From NCBI RefSeq assembly GCF_012726175.1, contig NZ_JAASAD010000003.1:248001-312000 (forward strand): 64,000 bases of DNA. The letters run 5' to 3'. This DNA is from Micromonospora sp. HNM0581 (lineage in GTDB: Bacteria; Actinomycetota; Actinomycetes; Mycobacteriales; Micromonosporaceae). Positions 54,675 through 63,251 of this stretch are shown here, piece after piece (positions within the stretch are counted from its first letter, which is position 1; every line of letters starts with the position of its first letter). A program made the translations under genes and the position numbers. The notes below the pieces were generated by a model. That model did not search any database, was not told where the DNA came from, and saw only the letters and a list, made by a program, of their open reading frames with translations.

Positions 54675-55967
54675 CTATGCCGAGCGAAGCTCGACGAGGG
54701 TGACCTGAGGCTCAGCCCCGACCCGGACCGGCGGCCCCCAGAAGCCGGCCCCGTTCGTCACGTAGACCTTCGTGCCGTCCACCTCACCGAGCCCGGAGAC
54801 GACCGGTTGTTCCAGGCCCACCAGCAGGTTGAAGGGGACGAGCTGGCCGCCGTGGGTGTGGCCGGACAGTTGCAGGTCGACGCCGTACCTCGCCGCTTCG
54901 AGCGCGGCCACCGGCTGGTGCGCCAGCAGCACCACCGGTCGGGACGGATCACGGTCGCCGAGCGCGGCGTCGTAGTCCGGTGGCGCGGAGACGCCGGTGC
55001 CGACGGCAGAGACGTCGTTGACGCCGGCCAGATCGATCACCCCACCACGGGCAGCTATCTCCAGACGTCGGTTCTGAAGCACCCGCAACCCGAGCCGGTC
55101 GACCTCGGTCACCCACTCCTCCACACCGGAGTAGTACTCGTGGTTGCCGGTGACGAAGTAGCTGCCGTGGCGTGACCGTAGGTCCCGCAGCGGTGCCGCG
55201 TCGTCGCCCAGCTCGGCCACCGTGCCGTCGACCAGGTCGCCGACCACGGCGACGATGTCGGCGTCCAGCCTGTTGATCGCGGCCACGATCCGTTCGGTGT
55301 GCGCCCGTCCGGTCAGCGGTCCGATGTGGATGTCCGAGACGGTGGCGATGCGCAGGCCGTCCATGCTGCGGGGCAGCTTCGCCAGCGGGATCCGTACCCG
55401 GTCCAGTCGGGGCGGGCCCAGTGCGGTGCGTACGCCGTAGCCGACCAGACCGGTCGCGGTGAGCCCAGCGAAGATCGCGGCGCTCCGGGCGAGCAGCAGG
55501 CGGCGAGCCGGGTCGTGGTCGGGGGCTACCCCACCGTCGGCCGGTCGATCCGTCGGCCGGTCCGGCGTGGACGGCCTGTCGACGTCGGTCGATTCGTCGG
55601 TCGACGGTTCGGGGACGGGCGCGGCGGACGGAGCGACAAGGACCGGCTCCGCAGCGACCAGACCTGCCCGGCGGCGCAGCACCAGCCGGGTCACGAGCAG
55701 GGGGACCTCGAACGCGACGAGTAGCACCAGCAGGTAGAACATCACCGCGAGCCAGAGGTAGCCCGGCCAGGCGAGCCAGTACATGCCAGCCCGGGTGCCG
55801 ACCATGGTCGCCGGCACGAGCAGGGCCAGCACCACTGCGGTCACCGCACCGACCCGCCGCCACAGCCTGCTGGCCGTGGTGTCCTTCACCAGACGCTTCC
55901 ACAGGTAGAGGTGGATCAGTCCGGTGATCACGGCAAGCGTGGTCACGAAGCCGAGTACCGCGAACAC
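54675..55967 (-). CDS. Membrane-anchored metallophosphoesterase
   Basis: 430 residues. Three to five membrane helices in the first ~220 residues (TTLAVITGLIHLYLW; GAVTAVVLALLVPATM; LAVMFYLLVLLVAFEVPLLV), a disordered Asp/Pro/Arg linker and a YkuE-type calcineurin-like domain: TVSDIHIGPLTGRAHTER, IVAVVGDLVDG, YFVTGNHEYYSGVEEW, LLAHQP and LQLSGHTHGGQLVPFN. The domain probably lies outside the membrane. GTG is the most plausible start. The gene follows moaD by 13 bases and may be in the moaA-moaD operon. Confidence 0.88.
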   Translation of the reverse strand: MFAVLGFVTTLAVITGLIHLYLWKRLVKDTTASRLWRRVGAVTAVVLALLVPATMVGTRAGMYWLAWPGYLWLAVMFYLLVLLVAFEVPLLVTRLVLRRRAGLVAAEPVLVAPSAAPVPEPSTDESTDVDRPSTPDRPTDRPADGGVAPDHDPARRLLLARSAAIFAGLTATGLVGYGVRTALGPPRLDRVRIPLAKLPRSMDGLRIATVSDIHIGPLTGRAHTERIVAAINRLDADIVAVVGDLVDGTVAELGDDAAPLRDLRSRHGSYFVTGNHEYYSGVEEWVTEVDRLGLRVLQNRRLEIAARGGVIDLAGVNDVSAVGTGVSAPPDYDAALGDRDPSRPVVLLAHQPVAALEAARYGVDLQLSGHTHGGQLVPFNLLVGLEQPVVSGLGEVDGTKVYVTNGAGFWGPPVRVGAEPQVTLVELRSA

Positions 55968-55980
55968 GAGTGGATCCCCC

Positions 55981-56229
55981 TCAGCCGCCGGCGAAGGGAG
56001 GCAGGACGTCGATCGTCGCCCCGGCCGGCAGCGGCTTCTGCCGATCATGACAGGTGACACCGTCGATCAGGAAACTCGACACCGCCAGCACCGGCACCAA
56101 CCGGCTGCCGTGCCGCTCGGCCAGCTCAGCCACCAGATCGTCGAGTGAACGGCCGGCGTCAGCGGTCTCCTCGGCCCGACCGGCCGCCGCCCGAGCCCCG
56201 GCGAAGTAACGCACTGTGAGACTGGCCAC
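55981..56229 (-). CDS. moaD: Molybdopterin synthase sulfur carrier MoaD
   Basis: 82 residues. Ubiquitin-like fold: LTVRYFAGARAAAGRAEET, VSSFLIDGVTCHDRQKPLPA, and the end TIDVLPPFAGG with the required Gly-Gly C-terminus. It carries the thiocarboxylate sulfur to MoaE, whose gene is about 11.5 kb away. GTG start, 2 bases after the moaA stop. Confidence 0.93.
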   Translation of the reverse strand: MASLTVRYFAGARAAAGRAEETADAGRSLDDLVAELAERHGSRLVPVLAVSSFLIDGVTCHDRQKPLPAGATIDVLPPFAGG

Positions 56230-56231
56230 GA

Positions 56232-57239
56232 TCAGCCCCCGATGGCAGACATCGGCCGGGTCGGCTGCAGGAAGGAGGGATCGTCGATGCCGTGCCCGGC
56301 TCGCTTGGTGAACGTCGCCGCCCGCCAGCGCCGGGCCAGCTCGTCGTCGTCGGCACCCGCCCGCAACGCGCCGCGCAGGTCCGACTCCTCGGTGGCGAAC
56401 AGGCAGTTGCGGATCTGCCCGTCGGCGGTGAGCCGGGTCCGGTCGCAGTCGCCGCAGAACGGCCGGGTCACCGTGCCGATCACACCGACCCGGGCCGGGC
56501 CACCGTCGACCAGCCAGGTTTCGGCGGGAGCGTTGCCGCGTTCGGCTGGATCCTGACTGAGACCGTACGCGGCACGCAGCGTGGTCAGGATCTCGTCGGC
56601 GGTGACCATGGCGGCGCGGTCCCAGCCGTGCTGTGCATCGAGTGGCATCTGCTCGATGAACCGCAGCTCGTAGCCGTGGTCGAGGGCGAAACGCAGCAGC
56701 GCCGTTGCCTCGTCGTCGTTGACGCCGCGCAGCAGAACAGCGTTGATCTTGACCGGGGTGAGCCCGGCGCTGGCCGCGCCGGCCAGGCCGGCGAGCACGT
56801 CGGCCAGCCGGTCCCGGCGGGTGAGCCGGGTGAAGCGTGCCCGGTCGAGCGTGTCGAGCGAGACGTTCACCCGGTCCAGACCGGCGTCGCGCAGGGCGGC
56901 GGCGAGCCGATGAAGGCCGATACCGTTGGTGGTCAGCGAGATGCGGGGACGCGGATCGAGTGCCGCGACGGCTTCGACGATGTCGACCAGACCGGGACGG
57001 ATGAGCGGCTCACCGCCGGTGAACCGCACCTCGTCGATGCCGAGTCGGCGCACCGCGACCCGGATCAACCGGACAACTTCGTCGTCGGTGAGCAGTTCCG
57101 GCCCGGCCAGCCAGGGCAGACCCTCGGCCGGCATGCAGTAGGTGCAGCGCAGGTTGCACTTGTCGGTCAGGGACACCCGCAGATCCCGCGCGACACGGCC
57201 GTAGCTGTCGACGAGGCCGGTGGACGGGGGCAGGCTCAC
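56232..57239 (-). CDS. moaA: GTP 3',8-cyclase MoaA
   Basis: 335 residues. Radical SAM cluster DKCNLRCTYCMPAEGLPWL, then EVRFTGGEPLIRPGLVDIV, VNVSLDTLDRARFTRL, and the C-terminal cluster FCGDCDRTRLTADGQIRNCL. The C-terminus is Gly-Gly as required. It starts molybdenum cofactor synthesis by cyclising GTP. The GTG start overlaps the stop of the fructosamine kinase gene as GTGA. moaD follows 2 bases after. Confidence 0.95.
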   Translation of the reverse strand: MSLPPSTGLVDSYGRVARDLRVSLTDKCNLRCTYCMPAEGLPWLAGPELLTDDEVVRLIRVAVRRLGIDEVRFTGGEPLIRPGLVDIVEAVAALDPRPRISLTTNGIGLHRLAAALRDAGLDRVNVSLDTLDRARFTRLTRRDRLADVLAGLAGAASAGLTPVKINAVLLRGVNDDEATALLRFALDHGYELRFIEQMPLDAQHGWDRAAMVTADEILTTLRAAYGLSQDPAERGNAPAETWLVDGGPARVGVIGTVTRPFCGDCDRTRLTADGQIRNCLFATEESDLRGALRAGADDDELARRWRAATFTKRAGHGIDDPSFLQPTRPMSAIGG

Positions 57240-58150
57240 CCGTCGACGGTAGCGCGGCCCGCCCCACGTAGGGCGTCCCGGGCGCTCCTGGTGACCGAAT
57301 CGCGGTATGCCGCGCCGAAGAGCGCGGTGTGCACGAGCAGCAGGTGCAGCTGGTGCAGTGGCAACCGGGCCCGCCACCCGTCGGCCAACGGCCAGCTCTC
57401 CTGGTACGCCGCCACGATTCGGTCGTGGTGCGGTGGACCGCCGAAAAGTGCCAACTGGGCCAGGTCGGTCTCCCGGTGCCCACCATGTGCCGCTGGGTCG
57501 ACCAGCCAGACCCGGTCGTCGTGCCCCCACAGCAGATTGCCCGACCAGAGGTCACCATGGACACGGCTGGCCGGCTCGTCGCCGCCGAACTCGTCGACCC
57601 GGTCGATGACCTGCTCGACCAGGGTGGCGTCAGCCACGGTGAGTGCCCCACCGTCGACCGAGCGACGCAGGTACGGCAGCAGCCTGGCCCGCGCGAACCA
57701 CTGTGTCCAGGGACCGTCGTCAGGCGTGTTGTCGGCTGGTAGCGCACCGATGAACCCCGGCCACCGGGCACCGAAGGCCGGCGCGCCCGCCCGGTGCAGC
57801 TCGGCCAACTCCCGGCCGAACCGGGCTGCTGCCTCCGGACCAGGTTCACCCGGCTCCACCCACTCCAGGACCAGCAACTCCGGCGACACGACAAGCACCT
57901 CCGGTACGGCGACGGCAGCGACCTCGCGGAGCCAGCGCAGTCCGGCCGCCTCGGTGGCGAAGAACCCCTCCGGCGCCGACGAGCCCCCGTGCTCCGGCCA
58001 GGTCTTGGCGAATACCGAGTGACCGTCGTCCAGGGTGAGCCGCGAAGCCGCGCAGATGTCACCGCCGGACACCGGCGTCTCCCGGATCCGCTGGTGGGTC
58101 AGGAAGGCGGGCAACTGCTCCGGATGCGCCCGCAGGTACGCCAGATCCAT
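57236..58150 (-). CDS. Fructosamine kinase-family protein
   Basis: 304 residues. FAKTWPEHGGSSAPEGFFATEAAGLRW contains the catalytic Lys region (split: FAKTWPEHGG then FFATEAAGL). The aminoglycoside-phosphotransferase-like loop is RVHGDLWSGNLLWG, then VWLVDPAAHGGHRETDLAQL. Fructosamine kinases phosphorylate glycated amines and so remove glycation; bacterial members act on free or protein-bound ketosamines. ATG start. Its stop overlaps the moaA start, so the two are co-translated though not obviously related. Confidence 0.9.
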   Translation of the reverse strand: MDLAYLRAHPEQLPAFLTHQRIRETPVSGGDICAASRLTLDDGHSVFAKTWPEHGGSSAPEGFFATEAAGLRWLREVAAVAVPEVLVVSPELLVLEWVEPGEPGPEAAARFGRELAELHRAGAPAFGARWPGFIGALPADNTPDDGPWTQWFARARLLPYLRRSVDGGALTVADATLVEQVIDRVDEFGGDEPASRVHGDLWSGNLLWGHDDRVWLVDPAAHGGHRETDLAQLALFGGPPHHDRIVAAYQESWPLADGWRARLPLHQLHLLLVHTALFGAAYRDSVTRSARDALRGAGRATVDG

Positions 58151-58292
58151 TTCCGCAACCTATCGTTCCGTTCGCCGGAGCCGGGTCAGTCGATCGAGTG
58201 TGAGCTGCGGAACTACGCTCCGTAGCTGTGGATAGGGGGCGTGTCGTCCACAGGGGCAGCGGTGCGGGACGTCCGGCTCGCAGGCTGCCTGC

Positions 58293-59330
58293 ATGAACTC
58301 GACCGAGCTGCCCCGCCTTTCCGTACGTTCTCCCGCCGACCTCATCGCCGCCGTGCCGTACCTGCTGGGTTTCCATCCCGCCGACAGCATCGTGGTGGTG
58401 GCGCTGTCCGGTAAGCGGATCGTCTTCGCCGCACGTGGCGACCTGCCCGGCGACACCGACCCCTACGAGCCCGGTCGCCACATCGCGGCGGTGACCGCCC
58501 GGCAGGGCGCCGACGCGGCCACCGTGGTCGGGTACGGTCCGGCGGCCCGGGTGACCCCGGCGGTGGATGCCGTCCGGGCCGCGTTGGCCGAGGCAGGGCT
58601 GGCCGTGCTCGACGCACTGCGGGTCACCGACGGGCGGTGGTGGTCCTACCTCTGCGAGGAGCCGGAGTGCTGCCCGCCGGAGGGCACCCGATACGACCCG
58701 CAGGCCAGCGCCGTGCCGGCGGCGGCGGTCTTCGCCGGTCAGGTGGCCCTACCTGACCGGGCGGCGCTGGCCGCGCAGGTGGCTCCGGTCGGTGGGGAGG
58801 CGATGCGGCAGGCGGTCGAGCGGGCGGAGCGACGACTCGACGACCTGGTGGCCAGCGCGCCCGCCACCGACCTGCTCGGCGCTCGGGCCCTGCGGGCTGC
58901 CGGCACCGCGGCGTTGCGGACGACTCTGCGTCGCCACCGCAGCGGCGAACGGTTGACCGACGACGAGGTGGCCTGGCTCTGTCTGCTCCTCACGAACCTG
59001 CCGGTACGCGACCACGCCTGGGAGCACACCGACGGACGGGAGGAAGACGTCGCCTTCTGGTCCGAGGTGCTGCGCCGGGCCGCACCACAGCTGATCGCCG
59101 CTCCAGGTTCACTGCTCGCGTTCGCTGCCTGGCGGGGCGGGCAGGGCGCGCTGGCGGCGATGGCTCTGGAGCGGGTACTGACCGAACATCCGGACTACTC
59201 ACTCGCCGTGTTGCTGGACGACCTGCTCCGCCGGGGAGTGGCCCCGTCCCAGCTGGACGGTTGGCCGGCTACCGGACTACCGAGAGCGCGGCGTCGGGCG
59301 AGGCGGCGCGCACGACGGCGTCCGCGGTGA
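58293..59330 (+). CDS. DUF4192 protein
   Basis: 345 residues. LSVRSPADLIAAVPYLLGFH, PADSIVVVAL, WWSYLCEEPECCPPEGTRYD and AFAAWRGGQGALAAMALERV are hallmark parts of the DUF4192 family of actinobacteria. Function unknown. The end is an Arg-rich tail (RRRARRRARRR). A divergent region of 142 bases separates it from the fructosamine kinase; it contains TGTGGATAG and TCGTCCACA, which resemble DnaA boxes on opposite strands. Confidence 0.9.
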   Translation: MNSTELPRLSVRSPADLIAAVPYLLGFHPADSIVVVALSGKRIVFAARGDLPGDTDPYEPGRHIAAVTARQGADAATVVGYGPAARVTPAVDAVRAALAEAGLAVLDALRVTDGRWWSYLCEEPECCPPEGTRYDPQASAVPAAAVFAGQVALPDRAALAAQVAPVGGEAMRQAVERAERRLDDLVASAPATDLLGARALRAAGTAALRTTLRRHRSGERLTDDEVAWLCLLLTNLPVRDHAWEHTDGREEDVAFWSEVLRRAAPQLIAAPGSLLAFAAWRGGQGALAAMALERVLTEHPDYSLAVLLDDLLRRGVAPSQLDGWPATGLPRARRRARRRARRRPR

Positions 59331-59432
59331 GCGTGCCAGATGCTCGCCGCACCAGCATCGCCCGGGACGCCCCAGCCCGGTCGGAGCTGCCCGAGATGCT
59401 CGCCTACCGTTGGCGGCAGGCCGGGGCACAGG

Positions 59433-59849
59433 TCACCCGGGAATCCGGTGTCCACCGGTGTAGACGTTCATCGTCCGTCCCTGGAGGAACCCGACAAGGG
59501 TCATCCCCGCCTCGGCGGCCAGGTCGACCGCGAGAATGCTCGGCGCGGACACCGTTTCGCGTACCGCCCAGTCCGCCACCTTGTCGACCGCGTTGTGGCG
59601 GCCCACGTCCTCGCGCAGCACCACCAGTTCACCGTCGGGATAGAACAGACCGGCGGCGTGCAGCCCGCCCCAGGCACTCGTCGTGTGGAAGTGCCGGGTC
59701 GCGTCGGTGGCAGGATCCGGTACGCCGGGAGCGAGGGCCACGTCTACCACGTTGTAGGTGTTCGGGCTCTCCGTGCCGGCACACAACTGTGCGGTGGACA
59801 CGTCCGCCGCGGGCTCCTCCGCAACCGTACGGGCGGCTAGCGTGACGCC
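59433..59849 (-). pseudogene. fdhD: Remnant of formate dehydrogenase accessory protein gene fdhD
   Basis: An open minus-strand frame (122 codons from GTG) matches FdhD in three separate parts: [37 protein letters not shown], and [20 protein letters not shown] then RTMNVYTGG. The CGxCG sulfur-transfer region that should follow HFHTTSA is gone, as is the segment between VADWAVRE and APSILAVD. The N-terminus is also missing: VAEEP is joined nearly straight to [11 protein letters not shown]. The protein is under half of the usual ~280 residues and cannot transfer sulfur, so it is decayed. The 102 bases before the DUF4192 stop hold no recognised gene. Confidence 0.85.
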
Positions 59850-60548
59850 ATGACGGCGTACGGGGCGGTGGTGCTCGCGGGTGGCGCGGGACGTCGGATG
59901 GGTGGCCCGGACAAACCGGTGTTACCGGTCGGCGGGGTGCCGATGCGCGAGCGGGTGCTGGCCGCGGTTGCCGACGCGTCGCCCCGGATCCTGGTCGGCC
60001 CCGGACCGGCGATCATCGGTGTGCGGCTGACCCGGGAGCAACCGCCGGGCGGCGGGCCGGTGGCCGCCGTCGCGGCCGGGCTGGCCCTGCTCGACATCGA
60101 GGTGCCCGCCGTCGCGCTGCTCGCGGCCGACCTGCCCATGCTGACCCGGCTCGCCGTCGGGCGCCTGCTGGACCACCTGCACAGCACCGGCATCGACCCG
60201 CTCAGGTCGGATCGACCGGCGAGCTGGCCAGCGCCGGACGCCGAGGCGGAGAGCACCGGTACGTCGGGTACCGGTTCGCCGGGTGCGGTCACCTTCGACG
60301 GGGCCTGTTACCTGGACCGGTCGGGGCGGCGGCAAACGTTGTGTGGCGTGTGGCGGCCGGCCGCCCTGCGGGCTGCTCTGGAACGACTCTCGGCCCAGCG
60401 GAACGGCGACGTGACCGGGGCGCCGCTGCGGGATCTGCTCGCCGGACTGACGGTGCGGGAGGTGACGTGGCACGGTGCCGGTCCGGAGCCATGGTTCGAC
60501 TGCGACACTGAGCGTGACCTACGCCGGGCGGAGGAGTGGACGCGATGA
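59850..60548 (+). CDS. mobA: MobA-like nucleotidyltransferase (molybdenum cofactor guanylyltransferase)
   Basis: 232 residues. The Rossmann-like NTP motif is [20 protein letters not shown], followed by [20 protein letters not shown] and [16 protein letters not shown] at the end. MobA attaches GMP to Moco for DMSO-reductase-type enzymes; MobA-like proteins could use other NTPs. The ATG lies at the edge of the fdhD remnant. A small DUF6457 gene overlaps its stop. This gives a Moco late step beside the remains of fdhD. Confidence 0.87.
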   Translation: MTAYGAVVLAGGAGRRMGGPDKPVLPVGGVPMRERVLAAVADASPRILVGPGPAIIGVRLTREQPPGGGPVAAVAAGLALLDIEVPAVALLAADLPMLTRLAVGRLLDHLHSTGIDPLRSDRPASWPAPDAEAESTGTSGTGSPGAVTFDGACYLDRSGRRQTLCGVWRPAALRAALERLSAQRNGDVTGAPLRDLLAGLTVREVTWHGAGPEPWFDCDTERDLRRAEEWTR

Positions 60549-60829
60549 CGGTGCTGGACGACTGGGTCACGGCAGCCTGTGCTGAGCTGGGACTCGATCC
60601 GGAGCAGGTGCCGGTGCCGACCGTGCTGGATCTGGCCCGGGACGTGGCGCACCAGGTGTTGCGGCCCGGTGCGCCGGTCTCCGCGTACCTGATCGGTCTG
60701 GCTGTCGGGCGCGGCGCGGATCCGGCTGAGGCCGTGGCCCGGCTCTCCGGGTTGGCGGCGACCTGGCCGGTCGGGCTGGGCGGCGAACCGCATGCCCAGG
60801 CTGACCCGGCCGGCCCCGACTCCCGCTGA
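60545..60829 (+). CDS. DUF6457 small protein coupled to mobA
   Basis: 94 residues: LDDWVTAACAELGLDPEQVP, VLDLARDVAHQVLRPGAPVS and YLIGLAVGRGADPAEAVARL. The DUF6457 family is typically beside mobA in actinobacteria. GAGGAG lies 8 bases upstream of the ATG, which overlaps the mobA stop (ATGA); a GTG three codons earlier is less likely. Function unknown. Confidence 0.88.
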   Translation: MTVLDDWVTAACAELGLDPEQVPVPTVLDLARDVAHQVLRPGAPVSAYLIGLAVGRGADPAEAVARLSGLAATWPVGLGGEPHAQADPAGPDSR

Positions 60830-60917
60830 CGGCCCGGAGCGTTGTCTGATCACGGTCCGCACCGAGATCCGTCCGGCAAGCTGCTGGGTAGGGTGACCGG
60901 AACGGACGGAGGCGATC

Positions 60918-61997
60918 ATGACGGCTGACCACCCCTCGACGCTGCCCGGCACACCGGCGCAGCACGAGTCGGTCCTGCTCGACGAACCGAGCACGGCCGA
61001 CCTGCGGGCGAAAGTGACCCAGGCGTGGCGGGAGTTCGCCCGGGCGCTGGCAGAGCGACTGTCCACGCTGCCGCCGCGCGCGGAGGTGGCGTTGACCCTC
61101 GACCCGACCGCCTCCGGCACCGACGACGCCGTGTACTCCGTCCATGTCGAGGTGAAGAGCGACGGCCGGTTCGCGGCTCGGGCGGTGGGCAACACCACTC
61201 TGCCGGCGGGCTACCGGCTGGACCGCGCCGCGGTCGCCGACATGGTCGCGCTGGGCTGGTCACCGCCGGGCGTGGTGGACGGATCGGGGGACCATTTCGG
61301 CTTGGACGCCACCGCGGACGCCGCCACCCGGCTGGCCACGCTGCTCTCGCGCACCCTGCGCGACATCTACGGCGCCCCTCATCCGGCGTTTCTCGTCTAT
61401 GCGATCTCCGACGGCGAGGGTGAGCCAATCCCGGGGGAGGCTCTGGGGACCGCCCGCAGCGCGGCGAACCTGGCGCGGGAGATCGGCGCCGAGTTGGAGA
61501 AGGCACTGGCCGCCACCGACGAGTCCGAGGCCGGCACGGAAGTGCTGGATCTAGCCGAGCGGGTGCGAACGGTCGTGTCGACGATGCTGAAGTCGGACTC
61601 CGACCGGCTCCAGGTGGACTCCGACGGGGACATCAACATCCGGGCAGGCTCGGCGATGGTCTTCGTCCGGGTACGGGACAATCCGCCGCTGGTCGACGTC
61701 TTCTCACCGGTGCTCACCGAGGTCGAGCCGACCGAGCGGTTGTACGTCAAGCTCTCCGAGCTGACCAACCGGATGCCGATCGGACGGCTCTACTGTGCCG
61801 ACGACACCGTGTGGGCGTCGATCCCGGTCTTCGGCCGCAACTTCCAGCCGACCCACCTGATGCTGGCGGTGCAGGTGATGACCGGGCTCGCGGATGAGCT
61901 GGACGATCGCCTGCACGGCGAGTTCGGCGGCAAGCGGTTCTTCGGCGAGGGAGACAAGCCGGGCCGCGGCGAGCACCGCACCGGCATGTACCTCTGA
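60918..61997 (+). CDS. YbjN/TY-chaperone-like domain protein
   Basis: 359 residues. An N-terminal alpha/beta part (about 25-170, with VEVKSDGRFAARAVGNTTLP and LGWSPPGVVDGSGDHFGLDA) is followed by a linker and a C-terminal YbjN-like domain (~225-345): LKSDSDRLQVDSDGDINIRA, VDVFSPVLTEVEPTERLYVK and GRLYCADDTVWASIPVFGRN. Such proteins resemble type III secretion chaperones and are thought to bind peptides. Function unknown. GGAGGCG lies upstream of ATG. Confidence 0.78.
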   Translation: MTADHPSTLPGTPAQHESVLLDEPSTADLRAKVTQAWREFARALAERLSTLPPRAEVALTLDPTASGTDDAVYSVHVEVKSDGRFAARAVGNTTLPAGYRLDRAAVADMVALGWSPPGVVDGSGDHFGLDATADAATRLATLLSRTLRDIYGAPHPAFLVYAISDGEGEPIPGEALGTARSAANLAREIGAELEKALAATDESEAGTEVLDLAERVRTVVSTMLKSDSDRLQVDSDGDINIRAGSAMVFVRVRDNPPLVDVFSPVLTEVEPTERLYVKLSELTNRMPIGRLYCADDTVWASIPVFGRNFQPTHLMLAVQVMTGLADELDDRLHGEFGGKRFFGEGDKPGRGEHRTGMYL

Positions 61998-62004
61998 GGG
62001 CCGG

Positions 62005-62667
62005 TCAGTGCCCGTCTAGCAGGTTCGCCCCGATCTCGACCGAGCTGCGGTGGAGGCGGGTGGGGCCCGGAAACCCCGAGAAACCGGACCCCACCCGCGT
62101 GGGAGGAAGGTTCAGGTGGCGGCGATCCAGGCGAGGCTCCGCTCCGAGGCCGTCGACGGTGCGGCCCTCGATCAGGTAGGTGCCGACCAGTCGTGGCTGG
62201 TCGGCAAGGTCGACAAGCAGCAGGCGGGGCGAGCCGGCAGGCCCGAACGAGCGGAGCGCGTCGGCCGGGCCCGGCGGGTCGGTCTTGACGAGGTCGGGTT
62301 CGTCCGCGTCGGCCTCGTGGTCGTTGGTCGTCGAGTGACCCGGGTCTGCCTGTGGGTCGCCGGTGGCGCCGGGCACCCCGGCGGAGGTGCGAGCCGCCGA
62401 TTCGGCAGCGTCGGCCGACAGAAGATCGCCGGCGCGCCCCATGGCATCGGGTAGGCCGTGGGGGCCGACCGACGCGGTGGCGGCTGCGCGCAGTTCGGTG
62501 AGGGCGTCGGGGCACGAGTCGAAGGTGACCAGGCTGACCGGCACATCTGGTGCTCCGGTCGCGCCGGACCTGGTCGGCGTGGGCCGCGATCCGGCCGGCT
62601 GACCGGCGATCAGCGCGAGCAGGACCAGCGATCCGCCGGCGGTGACTATCCTGCTTCCCCGTTTCAT
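62005..62667 (-). pseudogene. Truncated secreted beta-propeller protein gene
   Basis: 220-codon frame. A signal peptide (IVTAGGSLVLLALIAGQPAG) and the start of a secreted beta-propeller protein (FDSCPDALTELRAAATASVG, then HSTTNDHEADADEPDLVKTD) are followed by only fragments of the body (SPRLLLVDLADQPRLVGTYL). Relatives have ~600-700 residues. The TDG after VKTD and nearly all propeller blades are missing, and the frame reads through a hairpin that should follow the gene. I infer internal deletion plus loss of the original end. A short secreted product is possible but the fold is gone. Confidence 0.75.
62056..62098 (-). terminator. Hairpin inside the end of the truncated beta-propeller frame
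   Basis: 15-base inverted repeat (GCGGGTGGGGCCCGG against CCGGACCCCACCCGC) with one mismatch on DNA that is a G-U pair in minus-strand RNA. It looks like the original terminator of the decayed gene, now inside the frame. Confidence 0.7.
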
Positions 62668-62724
62668 GCCCGATTCGACGTGGCCGGTTCACGTCTGGTT
62701 CCGTCTGCGGCCTGAGGGTTCGGG

Positions 62725-63183
62725 TCAGCCGGTGGAGGGGCCCACACCGGGAGATTCGACGAGCCGGGAGAGCACGATGGTGCTGCGGCTGGACGTCACG
62801 AACGCCTCGGCCCGCAGCCGCTCCAGCGCCTCTTCGAGGTGGGCGATGTCGGCGGCGCGCAGGTGTACCAGGGCGTCGGCCTCCCCCGAGACGGTGTACG
62901 CGCCGACCACCTCGGGATGGCGACGTACGGCGGCGCTGATCTGGGCCGGGGTGGTGCGGCCGGCGCAGAACAGCTCCACGAAAGCCTCGGTGGTCCAGCC
63001 GACCGAGGCTGGGTCCACGATGGCGGTGAATCCCCTGATCACCCCGGCGGACCGCAGCCGGTCGACCCGCCGCTTCACCGCCGGGGCGGAGAGTGACACC
63101 CGGGTGCCGATGTCGGCGTAGGAGGCACGGGCGTCAGCGATCAGTAGCGCAATGATCCGCTGGTCGACGGCGTCGATCTGCAA
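62725..63183 (-). CDS. Lrp/AsnC-family transcriptional regulator
   Basis: 152 residues. HTH: LQIDAVDQRIIALLIADARA, YADIGTRVSLSAPAVKRRVD; RAM domain: EAFVELFCAGRTTPAQISAA and GEADALVHLRAADIAHLEEA. Amino-acid-responsive regulator. The TTG start (LQIDAVDQ) has AGAGGCGG a few bases upstream and fits the family N-terminus; an ATG seven codons earlier is possible. It diverges from ddaH across 68 bases, and such Lrp proteins often control the adjacent arginine/ornithine genes. Confidence 0.9.
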   Translation of the reverse strand: MQIDAVDQRIIALLIADARASYADIGTRVSLSAPAVKRRVDRLRSAGVIRGFTAIVDPASVGWTTEAFVELFCAGRTTPAQISAAVRRHPEVVGAYTVSGEADALVHLRAADIAHLEEALERLRAEAFVTSSRSTIVLSRLVESPGVGPSTG

Positions 63184-63251
63184 TGTTCCGCCTCTTGAAA
63201 GCAATGTTTGCGGCTGTTACCAAAGTTCTACGATACCTACCCTTGGTCATC
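63184..63251. promoter_or_regulatory. Divergent control region between lrp and ddaH
   Basis: 68 bases, less GC-rich than the surroundings. TTGAAA at 63195-63200 and TACGAT at 63229-63234 look promoter-like in the plus direction but are too far apart to pair. CAATGTTCCG/GCAATGTTTGCGG is a weak direct repeat. An Lrp operator is expected here but not shown. Confidence 0.45.

Noticed and set aside
56292..58022. 576-codon plus-strand frame over moaA and the fructosamine kinase
   Set aside because: Antisense shadow of two well-supported genes.
59331..59432. Plus-strand peptide ELPEMLAYRWRQAGAQV as a small gene
   Set aside because: No start with a ribosome-binding site and no known family; likely chance frame between DUF4192 and the fdhD remnant.
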